Source: Sulfolobales archaeon (GTDB lineage: Archaea; Thermoproteota; Thermoprotei_A; Sulfolobales; NBVN01). From it: a stretch of 64,000 bases of DNA. The notes beneath the pieces are model-generated. The model ran no database searches. It saw only the letters and a list, made by a program, of their open reading frames with translations, and was not told the origin of the DNA. The number at the start of each line of letters is the position of its first letter. The first letter of the stretch is position 1. This document shows positions 50,980 to 60,092 of the stretch, piece after piece. The stretch covers positions 196,481-260,480 of the forward strand of contig JANXEN010000001.1 of the NCBI GenBank assembly GCA_025058345.1. The letters are read 5' to 3'. The position numbers and the translations under genes were made by a program.

Positions 50980-51562
50980 GTCTTAAATCACCGCTCCAGC
51001 GGGGATATAGGTTATTTTCAATACCTACCACATCTAAGACCTTGCCAACCACGTAATCTACAAAATCTTTTACGTCCTTAGGAATTGTGTAAAACGCTGG
51101 TGCTGCTGGCACTATTATTGAGCCTGCTACTGAAGCCCTAAGCATGTTAATAATGTCGATGGTGCTTAGAGGGGTTTCTCTAATAAGAAGTACTAAAGGT
51201 TTTCTCAATCTGAGGAAGTTAGAGGCGGTTCTCGTTAATAAATCGCTTTGATATGAATTAGCTATAGACGCAAGTGTTTTTAATGAGCATGGTGCTATAA
51301 CCATCGAGTTAAAGTTATAGATCGCTGAGGAACTCGCCAAAGGAGAATCAAGTTCTTCCTCCCTGTAAACACTACTACACCTAGATCTAACTATTTTTAA
51401 GAATGCTTCACTTCTGCAGCACTCATGTTCAGCTACATTAATGGCGTTCTTAGTTATTATTGCATAAATCTCGAAGTCTTTAAGTTTGCTTAGATAATCA
51501 ATAAGCCTTAATCCATATATAACTCCGCTAGCACCAGTTATACCAACTACTAACTTCTTCAT
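50927..51562 (-). CDS. ubiX: UbiX-type flavin prenyltransferase
   Basis: 'VGITGASGVIYGLRLIDYL', 'MVIAPCSLKTLASIANSYQSDLLTRTA', 'RETPLS'. Confidence 0.94.
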   Translation of the reverse strand: MKKLVVGITGASGVIYGLRLIDYLSKLKDFEIYAIITKNAINVAEHECCRSEAFLKIVRSRCSSVYREEELDSPLASSSAIYNFNSMVIAPCSLKTLASIANSYQSDLLTRTASNFLRLRKPLVLLIRETPLSTIDIINMLRASVAGSIIVPAAPAFYTIPKDVKDFVDYVVGKVLDVVGIENNLYPRWSGDLRPTQGMRLCDQFFGQECL

Positions 51563-51603
51563 TTTAAATCACCTTTTTAAAGGCGGTAACATGATTTAAA
51601 TAT

Positions 51604-51652
51604 GTGATGAGGCTCGAAAGGTCGGATTAGTGAAGAGCCCGTGCAGGGCTGA
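51604..51652 (+). ncRNA. Box C/D sRNA (two 12-nt guides)
   Basis: GTGATGA-ggctcgaaaggt-CGGA-tta-GTGAAGA-gcccgtgcaggg-CTGA. Confidence 0.8.
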
Positions 51653-51698
51653 ATCCCTATACTTAATTTCTCTGTTGTAACTACTCATACGGTTAGTT

Positions 51699-52619
51699 AT
51701 GATGGATGAGGAGGTAGTTAAGAAGTACTTAAGGGCAGGGGAAATTGCGTTTAGGGTTAAGCAAAACGTAATTACATACTTTAGGGCTGGTTTAAAGCTA
51801 CTTGAATTAGGGAGTTTTATAGAGGGTATGATTAAGGATTTTGGGGCTCAACCAGCGTTCCCCGTCAACATATCTATTAACTCCATAGCAGCACATAAGA
51901 CACCTCTTCCTGATGAGGTAGTACCTCAGATCATGGAGGGTGATGTAGTTAAGATTGATGTAGGTGTTCATGTAGATGGATATATTGCCGATACCGCTAT
52001 AACTCTATGTATTGATGATAGGTTCGCTCTATTAGTTGATGCTGCTAAGGAAGCATTAGAGAAATCATTAAGCAGCATTCGGGAAGGTGTTAGGTTTTCA
52101 AGCATTGGAGGTGTTATTGAAGAAACGGCTAAGAAGTACGGACTTAAGTCTATAAGGAATTTAGGGGGTCACAGCGTAGGTAGGTACTTAATTCATGCAG
52201 GTGATGTAATACCCAACTACAATGACATAACTCTATTCGGAAAATTCAGACGCGGTGAAGCATACGCTATTGAACCCTTCGTATCTAATGGTAAGGGTTA
52301 TGTGGTTGAGTTAGATGAAGCTAACATATACGCGTTAACTAAGACAAAGTTCAAAAACCTAACATCGCAGGAACTGCAATTAGCCAGTTACGTGATGGAG
52401 AGGTTTAAGACCTTACCGTTCTGTGAGAGGTGGTTATTACGTGAGATTAACTTGCCTATAGATGCTTTAAGGACTGTCTTAAACTCTCTAATATCTAAGA
52501 ACATAGTTAAGAAGTATCCAATACTTCAGGAAGCTCTGAGTACGGCATACGTTGCACAATTTGAAGAGACCGTTTTAATAAGTGATGATGTATTAGTTAT
52601 TACGAATCCTAAGTTTTAG
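51699..52619 (+). CDS. map: Type II methionine aminopeptidase
   Basis: 'FPVNISINSIAAHKTPLPDE', 'DVGVHVDGYIADTA', 'GHSVGRYLIHAG', 'YAIEPFVSNG'. Confidence 0.95.
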   Translation: MMDEEVVKKYLRAGEIAFRVKQNVITYFRAGLKLLELGSFIEGMIKDFGAQPAFPVNISINSIAAHKTPLPDEVVPQIMEGDVVKIDVGVHVDGYIADTAITLCIDDRFALLVDAAKEALEKSLSSIREGVRFSSIGGVIEETAKKYGLKSIRNLGGHSVGRYLIHAGDVIPNYNDITLFGKFRRGEAYAIEPFVSNGKGYVVELDEANIYALTKTKFKNLTSQELQLASYVMERFKTLPFCERWLLREINLPIDALRTVLNSLISKNIVKKYPILQEALSTAYVAQFEETVLISDDVLVITNPKF

Positions 52620-52706
52620 AAACTCTTCTTAGAGTTTTACTGGACTTCGGTTAGTTGATAAAAATATATATTGAGGTATAGCTATGGCTTTTAGGAGGAT
52701 GGGTAA

Positions 52707-53804
52707 ATGGACGCTGGAAGTTCAAGTGATACTTGGTATTTGATACTGCTATTGATGTTTGCGATTTCATTTATACTTAACTTCACCGACATACCTCAGA
52801 GGATTCAGTTATGGAGGTTTGCATCATACATTAGGCGTAGGTTGATTCAGATGGATGAGATCGAGAGCGATGTTAGGCGTAGATTAATTAACTATCTCGG
52901 TAAGTTAAACATCAACTCACCTAAGGATGTTGTGGATAACTTCATGAACAATTACTTCCTAATAGAGCCAGTTGACATAGAACCTATAGACATCATTAAG
53001 AGACTTTCACATCTAATTAACGTTAGGGACACTAACGTTAAGACCTACGCGGAAAGGTACATGCCTGGGATACAGAAATCTGAGAGATATAATGCGATCG
53101 TAGCTTTAGAGATAGCTTCCGCCATTAACTTAGTTAATAAGGTCCTAAAGCATTACTTCAAACTGGGATTGAAGAATAATAATTGGGTATTACTTATGCA
53201 GTTAGCTCTTGAGATGCCTAACATAATCAGGATAGTTAACTCCTACAGCAAGGCATTAGACGCTTTCTTCTCAGGTACTCCCATAGGGGATGGTGCAGGA
53301 CCTCTACTGGTGAGGTACTTAGTTGGTAATTCCGAACCTAAACGTATAGCTGAGGACACGGTATATTATGAGACATTGATTAACGGTAGGAGGGTCTATG
53401 CTATTAAGGCTGAAGGTCCTGGGGCAAACGTAGGTAAACCCGGCGAAGCCGTTGAGAAGTTAGTTGATATGCTAGGCGGTAATGTTTCAAGAATAGTTAC
53501 AGTTGATGCAGCACTTAAGTTAGAGATAGAAGATACTGGTGAAGTAGCTGAAGGTGTTGGAGCTGCTATAGGTGATATCGGACCTGAGAAAATAGGTATT
53601 GAGAGGGCAGCGACTAAGTACGGGATACCGTTAGATGCGGTAGTTATTAAAATGTCACTTGAAGAAGCGATAAACACTATGACTAAAGAAGTTTACGACG
53701 GTGTTTTAAAGGCTTTTGAAAGAGTTAAAAATACGATAAATAGTGTAGGGGAGGGAGGTTCCATAATAGTAATTGGTGTAGGGAATACCGTGGGGGTGCT
53801 TTAG
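52707..53804 (+). CDS. DUF1512-family membrane-anchored protein
   Basis: N-terminal TM, 'IKAEGPGANVGKPGEAVEKLV', 'VGAAIGDIGPEKIGIE'. Confidence 0.7.
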   Translation: MDAGSSSDTWYLILLLMFAISFILNFTDIPQRIQLWRFASYIRRRLIQMDEIESDVRRRLINYLGKLNINSPKDVVDNFMNNYFLIEPVDIEPIDIIKRLSHLINVRDTNVKTYAERYMPGIQKSERYNAIVALEIASAINLVNKVLKHYFKLGLKNNNWVLLMQLALEMPNIIRIVNSYSKALDAFFSGTPIGDGAGPLLVRYLVGNSEPKRIAEDTVYYETLINGRRVYAIKAEGPGANVGKPGEAVEKLVDMLGGNVSRIVTVDAALKLEIEDTGEVAEGVGAAIGDIGPEKIGIERAATKYGIPLDAVVIKMSLEEAINTMTKEVYDGVLKAFERVKNTINSVGEGGSIIVIGVGNTVGVL

Positions 53805-54107
53805 ATGATACAGCTACGTAATGCGTTAGATGTGTTTACGTTGGTCATGCTTATCGTAACGATAGTGCTCCTCATATACACCATGTCCGTAATGCTTATG
53901 CAGAGGGGTAAAGGGAAGACCCCTACGAATCCTAAGGTCGTTACTAAGGTGAGATGCGTTCAAAACGACTATAGTGCCGAGAGAGACTTCAGTAAGGGGG
54001 ACTACGTAGGGTTAGAGATAGGGAAGTGCCCGAAATGTGGCGATACACTAAAGGTCGAGGCAATTTACGCTGTTGGCGGCCCTAAGGAGAAGGATCAGCC
54101 GCTGTAA
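53805..54107 (+). CDS. Single-TM protein with C-terminal zinc ribbon half
   Basis: TM plus 'GKCPKCGDTLKVE'; start abuts the DUF1512 stop. Confidence 0.6.
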   Translation: MIQLRNALDVFTLVMLIVTIVLLIYTMSVMLMQRGKGKTPTNPKVVTKVRCVQNDYSAERDFSKGDYVGLEIGKCPKCGDTLKVEAIYAVGGPKEKDQPL

Positions 54108-54187
54108 ATCTAACATACAATGCTTAGCGCTTAATGCGTTTTAAACCTAATTTAACTTTAAATCCGTATTAAACAGTAGGGGATTGA

Positions 54188-55039
54188 TTGATGAAGGTTC
54201 TTCAGTATCTGGTAGAGGCGATAGACCTAAGTGTGTATTCGTATATTAAACCAGCAGCGATTCATAGATATTCACTACAGGATCAAGATCTACATAAGTA
54301 TGTGAAGACATTATCAGTTGCATTGAATTACTACCTACAGGCATACAGTCTCGGTGAGTCAATAGCTAAGGGCGGCCTTGGGGTATCGTCTGCGAATTTA
54401 GGTAAGCTTATATCGCAGACAATTGCAGCATCATTCAGTAAGTTATCTGCTAAGACTGTCGTGGAACTACATCTAATGCTAATACCTACAGTCATGTCCA
54501 TTTCTTACGTATTATCTGTTGAACGTACCATGAACTTAAACACTTTCAGGAAGGCATCTGCTTTAATGCTCACGCATTCAGATGTTAAGGATGCTTTAGA
54601 GGTTTACGCAGTTCTTAAAAAGTTTGATAAGTATGAACGGATTCTAGCGGAGGTAGGAATTAGTGAAGGAATTATAAGGACAAACTCTATGAACTTACGC
54701 ACTCTATACCTAGCACTGGGCAAGCGGGTGTCACTGCTTAACACGTTAGTTGATAGGCTGGAAGTGATAATAGGTATGTCGAATAGATTCATTAAAACCT
54801 ATGACGAGACGTACGACTACAACATAGCTACGGTGTCCTCATACATTTATGGGTTAGAGTCGCTGTACGGTATTTCTCTAAAGCCGGACATCCTTAAAGA
54901 GCGTAACTTCATGAATGAATTATATAGACTTGATAAAGAGCTTAGGAGTAAGGGCTATAACTTTAACGATTTAATACCTGTTCTAACTGCATCGACGTTA
55001 TTGTCTCTATTCACGCTTGAGCATTCCGTTAGGAGCTAG
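54188..55039 (+). CDS. Divergent CitG-like (triphosphoribosyl-dephospho-CoA synthase-like) protein
   Basis: 'IKPAAIHRYSLQDQDLHKYV' resembles CitG 'KPGNVHRY' region. Confidence 0.4.
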   Translation: MMKVLQYLVEAIDLSVYSYIKPAAIHRYSLQDQDLHKYVKTLSVALNYYLQAYSLGESIAKGGLGVSSANLGKLISQTIAASFSKLSAKTVVELHLMLIPTVMSISYVLSVERTMNLNTFRKASALMLTHSDVKDALEVYAVLKKFDKYERILAEVGISEGIIRTNSMNLRTLYLALGKRVSLLNTLVDRLEVIIGMSNRFIKTYDETYDYNIATVSSYIYGLESLYGISLKPDILKERNFMNELYRLDKELRSKGYNFNDLIPVLTASTLLSLFTLEHSVRS

Positions 55040-55090
55040 TTTGGCGCCATTAACTGACTCACAAACACGTATAAATTCACTACGTGGAGT

Positions 55091-55861
55091 TTAATAGTTG
55101 ATTGATTCCTTAGGCGGTGTAGCGTTAATGACGGTTATCGCTTTTCTAGCGGGTAATGATACGTTATAGATTTTAACACCATCTAGGTCGGCCTCCAAAA
55201 TCCTGGAGTTATGTGCGTGGGCATGTATAGCTATAGTTGGCTTGACGTCTTTAAGGACATCCTCTATATATCTAGACCCCATGAAGGGTAGGACTTTTTC
55301 AGGTTCACCCTTTACAGTTGTGAATGTAGGTGCGTAATGCGATACATATATGGTTATATCCGCAACTTTCTTCGAATCGCTCAGTAATTTCTTTATCACA
55401 GCCGGTCTCTCCCTATATACTCGCTCAAGAATTGGTTTGTTCTTCCTCTGCCAGTAGGTGAGCTTCTCAAGAGCTCCTCTACTGCCTACTATCCCCACCT
55501 TCAAGTCATTGATATATACTATAGATAGAGAATCACTAAGCCACACAACCTCCGGATATTCGTTAATGAACTTCTCCTCAACTTCATGGTACTCCTCGTT
55601 ACCGAAGACAGCTATTATCGGTATACCTCTGAATTTAGACTTAATGCTATCCACTATCATCTTAAGTTCCTTAGCATTACCCTCATCAACCATATCTCCT
55701 GCAAAAATTATGAGGTCAGGTTTTGAGTTAATTAAGGATTTTAGGGATGCTAAGAATAAGTTGAAGTACCTACTACCATGTACGTCGCCGACAGCATACA
55801 TTCTAACTAACGACATCACAATCCTATAATATATCCAGCAATTAAAGTTTAATAGAATCAA
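55091..55861 (-). CDS. Metallophosphoesterase
   Basis: 'GDVHGSRY', 'AGDMVDEG', 'GNEEYHEVE', 'HAHAHNS'. Confidence 0.88.
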   Translation of the reverse strand: MILLNFNCWIYYRIVMSLVRMYAVGDVHGSRYFNLFLASLKSLINSKPDLIIFAGDMVDEGNAKELKMIVDSIKSKFRGIPIIAVFGNEEYHEVEEKFINEYPEVVWLSDSLSIVYINDLKVGIVGSRGALEKLTYWQRKNKPILERVYRERPAVIKKLLSDSKKVADITIYVSHYAPTFTTVKGEPEKVLPFMGSRYIEDVLKDVKPTIAIHAHAHNSRILEADLDGVKIYNVSLPARKAITVINATPPKESINY

Positions 55862-55940
55862 TGGAAGGTTCAGCTCTACATCATTAGTTTATTAAGTGCT
55901 ATAATTATTTATAAGGTACTCACGCATAGTATGATGGGGT

Positions 55941-56162
55941 ATGAATGCTATGGTTAAGCTGGTTGGTACGAACTCGGCTGGACATCTCGGTTGGGTAGTT
56001 AAATACTGCAGCATATGTAATAGGAAGTTAGTTGTAGGGAATGACGCAATATATTCCTGCCCTAAGTGTAGTTCAGTGAGTAATCTTCATTACTGCTTAG
56101 CTGATTACAAAAGACTTCATGGGAAGTGCCCACACTGCAAAAGCGACTTAGTACCAATCTAG
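55941..56162 (+). CDS. Small RING-like/zinc-ribbon protein
   Basis: CSIC..CPKC..HYC..KCPHC spacing. Confidence 0.6.
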   Translation: MNAMVKLVGTNSAGHLGWVVKYCSICNRKLVVGNDAIYSCPKCSSVSNLHYCLADYKRLHGKCPHCKSDLVPI

Positions 56163-56180
56163 TGTTAAAGGTAAAGGTCT

Positions 56181-56531
56181 TTGAGATCGTTTAAGGGTGT
56201 TAAGGAAGTATTTATAGATGACCAACTTAAACTCAACATAGTTGATTTCGGTAGTGAAGTGTTTGTCAGTGCTGACGTCGCAAGCATTCCTTGGTGTTAT
56301 AGCGTTGATCATGAAATCTCCATAGATAACGTGAAGGTTGTTTACTCTCATCTAGAAGTCCCTGACGTAGGGAAAGTTGAGGTAGTTGGCTCTAACGTCG
56401 CTGGAGACGTTAAGGTAATTAACGTCAAGTATAAGGTCAAAGATGTTAATTCATCAATTCATGCATATCATCAAATAATTAAGTACATCTCAGGCAGGTG
56501 TAACGAAGCCACATATAAAGCACCATCTTAA
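56181..56531 (+). CDS. Hypothetical protein
   Basis: 116-aa ORF following zinc protein on same strand. Confidence 0.5.
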   Translation: MRSFKGVKEVFIDDQLKLNIVDFGSEVFVSADVASIPWCYSVDHEISIDNVKVVYSHLEVPDVGKVEVVGSNVAGDVKVINVKYKVKDVNSSIHAYHQIIKYISGRCNEATYKAPS

Positions 56532-56744
56532 GACCCACTGCTTACGTATAATAGGAAGTGTTTTACAGGTAATGATTCTACCCTAAATCTACTAGCAAAT
56601 AAATTCTTCGCTCTTAATACGTAACAATACGTAAATGATTTTATTCAGCAGTTATGGATTTACTCTCGATGATTCATCTCCAGGTCATATCGGTCTCAAT
56701 GTTTTAAAGGATTTTAAGTATTTAGAGCGTAGTTGGGGTAAATC

Positions 56745-57254
56745 TTGAGTGATGTAGAGTTACATTCATCGGAGTACATAGTATCTGAGCAAACATACCT
56801 CGTCGACTCCCTCGCCGACGATTTAGTTAGGGTGGCCTCTGTTATAGGCATTCTTAAAAGCATTGATGAAGGGTATGAGGAGTTAATACCTCTTCTTAAG
56901 ACTTTGACGTCAGAGTTAGTGATGGAACTTCACACAACTTCCTATGTGGAAGGCATAGTAGATGAGTTATGCGGAGTTATTTCTAAACGCCTCTGGGAGA
57001 TCGATGATGAGTTTAAACTATCAATACTTATAAATGATGTAGTATTCCTGGGTAAAATGATTAAGGAGGGTGTTAAGGACTCAGAATACGCTTCAGAAGT
57101 GCTAAACGAATTTATAGAGACGTTCTCTATAGACCTAACTAAATGTAAGACTCTACAGAGTGTTTTAAGTAGTGGGGACCCACATCTCATCCTTCAGACG
57201 GTGCTGATAGGGCTTGTGCTATCTGTTGGTGGGCTCAGCTATGATGGTGGTTAG
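56745..57254 (+). CDS. Hypothetical acidic helical protein
   Basis: 169-aa ORF, overlaps next gene. Confidence 0.5.
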   Translation: MSDVELHSSEYIVSEQTYLVDSLADDLVRVASVIGILKSIDEGYEELIPLLKTLTSELVMELHTTSYVEGIVDELCGVISKRLWEIDDEFKLSILINDVVFLGKMIKEGVKDSEYASEVLNEFIETFSIDLTKCKTLQSVLSSGDPHLILQTVLIGLVLSVGGLSYDGG

Positions 57255-57570
57255 TTTGTCTAGAGTTGATGTGCTGTCGGAGAGACTTATAGAGTTTGTC
57301 GCTAGGGTTGCATCAAAGATAAGTTACGATCAGCGGAAGTTAGTTGCTATCTCAGGTACCTCTATCCATAAGATAGTGGTTAACGTTGTTAATAGGGTAG
57401 CTGATTGGGTATCGGAGGATAGAGGAGGGCTTCTATGGTGTAGGTTATGTAATAGAGGTTCGTTTACTAAGAGAGGGCTTTACCTACATTTAGTTAGAGT
57501 CCATAATTTCGAGATAAAAAACATAGTTGAGGATGAATTACGTAGGGAACTAAGAACTTCAACTAATTAA
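57214..57570 (+). CDS. C2H2 zinc-finger protein
   Basis: 'CRLCNRGSFTKRGLYLHLVRVH' (C-x2-C-x12-H-x4-H); true start probably GTG/ATG near 57240. Confidence 0.65.
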   Translation: MCYLLVGSAMMVVSLSRVDVLSERLIEFVARVASKISYDQRKLVAISGTSIHKIVVNVVNRVADWVSEDRGGLLWCRLCNRGSFTKRGLYLHLVRVHNFEIKNIVEDELRRELRTSTN

Positions 57571-57768
57571 ATAATCTAAAACTTAAAGTAATTATTGGTT
57601 TATAAGAGATTATCTCTGAGAATACTTACACTAACCCGCGACTAACAAATGAGGCTTTACTATAATCAGCGGTCATTTAGGGATGGAGGAGCTCACCAAC
57701 TCACTTTTGGAGTCACTAATCATCCCTTAGATTAATTACATCCTTTAATTATAAACCTATACAGTAAG

Positions 57769-57856
57769 TGCCGCCGCGGGGATTCGAACCCCGGACCTCC
57801 GGATCTCCCAGCGACCGTATGAGTCCGGCGCTCTCACCAGACTAAGCTACGGCGGC
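57769..57856 (-). tRNA. tRNA-Met(CAT) with 13-nt canonical intron
   Basis: GCCGCCG..CGGCGGC acceptor, CCGGA-CTCATA|cggtcgctgggag|A-TCCGG; intron ~57805-57817. Confidence 0.85.
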
Positions 57857-58100
57857 ACCACTTTAGAATAGCTGAACAGCAGATTTAAGTTTTATGAGTT
57901 TAGTTTTGGGCATATTTTACGATTATACTACTTCATTACTTATTGGGGGGTATGAAGTAATTACTTCAATGCACAGCCTACATTGTTTGCAGTAATTTAA
58001 TGTAAAAGCTTAGTGACTGAGTAGGTAGAAATAATCTACTTTCAATTTTTAGCTCTTACTTGAAGATTATTGGGTTATTATGCGGAGACTGTAAGGAAGG

Positions 58101-58224
58101 GCGTGACCCCGACTTGGAGGGGCTGCAAGACCTCTCGGATCTCACAGCCTCCTCCAACGTGGCTAGCTTAACTTCCGGGATCTGACGAGTCCGGGTGTTT
58201 CCTAGCCACTATGGTCGGGGCCGC
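58101..58224 (-). rRNA. 5S ribosomal RNA
   Basis: Minus strand 'CACCCGGACTCGTCAGATCCCGGAAGTTAAGCTAGCC' and complementary CCCCGAC/GTCGGGG termini. Confidence 0.92.
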
Positions 58225-58304
58225 CATTTTTTGATATACTTAAGGGTTTTTAAGCATTAATTACGTCAATGGATGTCGTGAGACTTTAGGCTACATATTC
58301 TGGA

Positions 58305-58321
58305 GTAGGTGTGACACCTAC
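58305..58321. repeat. Near-perfect palindrome GTAGGTGT-G-ACACCTAC
   Basis: 8-bp arms, 1-nt centre, between tRNA-Gln and 5S rRNA. Confidence 0.8.
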
Positions 58322-58349
58322 CTTAAAACTCTAACTTATCGTCTTGTGG

Positions 58350-58460
58350 TAGCCGGGCGGGGATTCGAACCCCGGTCACGGGGGACCTCCCCAGAGGGCC
58401 AGAGTCGGGGGTTTATATTAACTACCTGCCCCGCATCCTTGACCGCTAGACGACCCGGCT
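58350..58460 (-). tRNA. tRNA-Gln(CTG) with two putative introns (24 nt and 14 nt)
   Basis: AGCCGGG..CCCGGCT acceptor, TCGTCTAGCGGTCAAGGAT D-arm; removing ~58405-58428 and ~58385-58398 gives CGGGG-CTCTGGC-CCCCG. Confidence 0.75.
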
Positions 58461-58520
58461 TCAATAATTCATATTTTAACTTAATTTATTAAGTTTTAAT
58501 GTCAATTAGCTCTGGGGCTA

Positions 58521-60011
58521 GTGATGTCATGGGTAGATGACTACGTTAAATCACTTTTTACTCTAAGAGATAGTGAGGTCTACGTAGTTGCTTCAGGCCT
58601 AACCACTTCAGGTCCTGCACATATGGGTACAGTTATGGAGGTCTTAATACCGTATACCATATCTAAAACCATTAGGTCTTATGGACGTAAGTCGCATTTC
58701 GTCTTTATCGCAGACACTATGGATTCCTTAGATAGTATACCTGCTCAACTCACCTCCTTTAAAGAGTTGAAGGACTACTTAGGTATGCCTTTGTATAAGG
58801 TTTTAGATCCTTACGGATGTCATAATAGTTTCGGATATCATTTCCTTGATGAGGTATTGCTTCTGATGAGTAAGTTATCTGTTGAGTGCGATGAGATATT
58901 AACCGCGGATGAATTGTATTCTGAAGGTTGGTACGACGATTATGCAAGATTATTTTTCAGTAGATTAGATGACGTTAGGAGTGTCCTAGAGAACACTTCC
59001 TTCAGGAAATTACCTCCTGACTGGAAAGGTATCATTAAGCCTATATGCAGTAGATGCGGTAGGAACGACACTACGTCAGTAACCTCCTTCAACAATGACA
59101 TAATAACGTATGTATGCAGTAGCTGCGGCTTTAAGGGGGATATGATTTTAGGAGATCACCGTTGGAAGCTTTTGTGGAGACTAGATTGGCCGTCAAGGCA
59201 GGACTTCCTAGGTGTTGATATAGAGGGGGGCGGTGTAGATCACTTCACTAGAGGGGGTTCCTGGGATACGGCAACAGAGATACATAGGAAGATCTTCGGT
59301 AAGGAACCACCCATCGGCTTCAAGTTTGGCTTCGTCCTCATAGATGGTAAGAAAATGAGTAAGAGTAAGGGGTTAGGGTCGCTATCCGATATTATGAAGT
59401 TCATACACCCATCAATTGTGAAGTACTTCCTACTCAAACATGACTTAGAGGAAAATAGAAACTTACGAATGGATCCTAGATACGTCCTCACACTTTATGA
59501 GGAATATAAGTTAGTGAGCGATGGTAAGTACCAAGATATTAAGCAGCTTAGAGCTTGGGAATTGAGTGGCGGTGTTAGATGGTCTACATCATTCGGTGAG
59601 CTATTGATATACTATCAAATATATAAGGATTGGGATTTAATCTCAAAGTTAATTAAGGATTACAAAACAGTCAACGATTTGAAGCAATATGTAGAGGAGT
59701 GGGTTAAGAATAACTTACTGCCTGATGAATACGATGTACAGCTTAAACCATCACAGCCGCCAAACTCTGCAGTGGACCTAATACTAGAATTCGTTGAATC
59801 AATTAACGAGTCGATGAGTGATGTTGACATACATAATAAGGTTTACGAGTTGGCTAGAGGTAGGGGGAGAGACCCATCAGAACTTTTCAGCGCCATCTAT
59901 ACACTGCTTTTCAGTAAGCCTAAAGGACCCAGGCTAGGTAAGTTTATTAAAGTGTTAGGCGTTGAGCAATTTAAAGCCATAGTTAATGAAGTCCTTAAGA
60001 CCTCGAAATAG
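58521..60011 (+). CDS. lysK: Class I lysyl-tRNA synthetase
   Basis: 'GPAHMGT' (HIGH-like), 'GKKMSKSKG' (KMSKS), Zn site CSRCGRN..CSSCGF. Confidence 0.94.
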   Translation: MMSWVDDYVKSLFTLRDSEVYVVASGLTTSGPAHMGTVMEVLIPYTISKTIRSYGRKSHFVFIADTMDSLDSIPAQLTSFKELKDYLGMPLYKVLDPYGCHNSFGYHFLDEVLLLMSKLSVECDEILTADELYSEGWYDDYARLFFSRLDDVRSVLENTSFRKLPPDWKGIIKPICSRCGRNDTTSVTSFNNDIITYVCSSCGFKGDMILGDHRWKLLWRLDWPSRQDFLGVDIEGGGVDHFTRGGSWDTATEIHRKIFGKEPPIGFKFGFVLIDGKKMSKSKGLGSLSDIMKFIHPSIVKYFLLKHDLEENRNLRMDPRYVLTLYEEYKLVSDGKYQDIKQLRAWELSGGVRWSTSFGELLIYYQIYKDWDLISKLIKDYKTVNDLKQYVEEWVKNNLLPDEYDVQLKPSQPPNSAVDLILEFVESINESMSDVDIHNKVYELARGRGRDPSELFSAIYTLLFSKPKGPRLGKFIKVLGVEQFKAIVNEVLKTSK

Positions 60012-60092
60012 GTTTTAGTGACCTACACTTCATATAGGTTTAAAAACGCTAAAACCATCTACACTTGTATCGTATTGGAGTTGAAATACGTG

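Noticed and set aside
58350-58460. Reading as tRNA-Glu
   Set aside because: The D-arm is shared by Glu/Gln tRNAs, but the best spliced loop CTCTGGC gives anticodon CTG (Gln).
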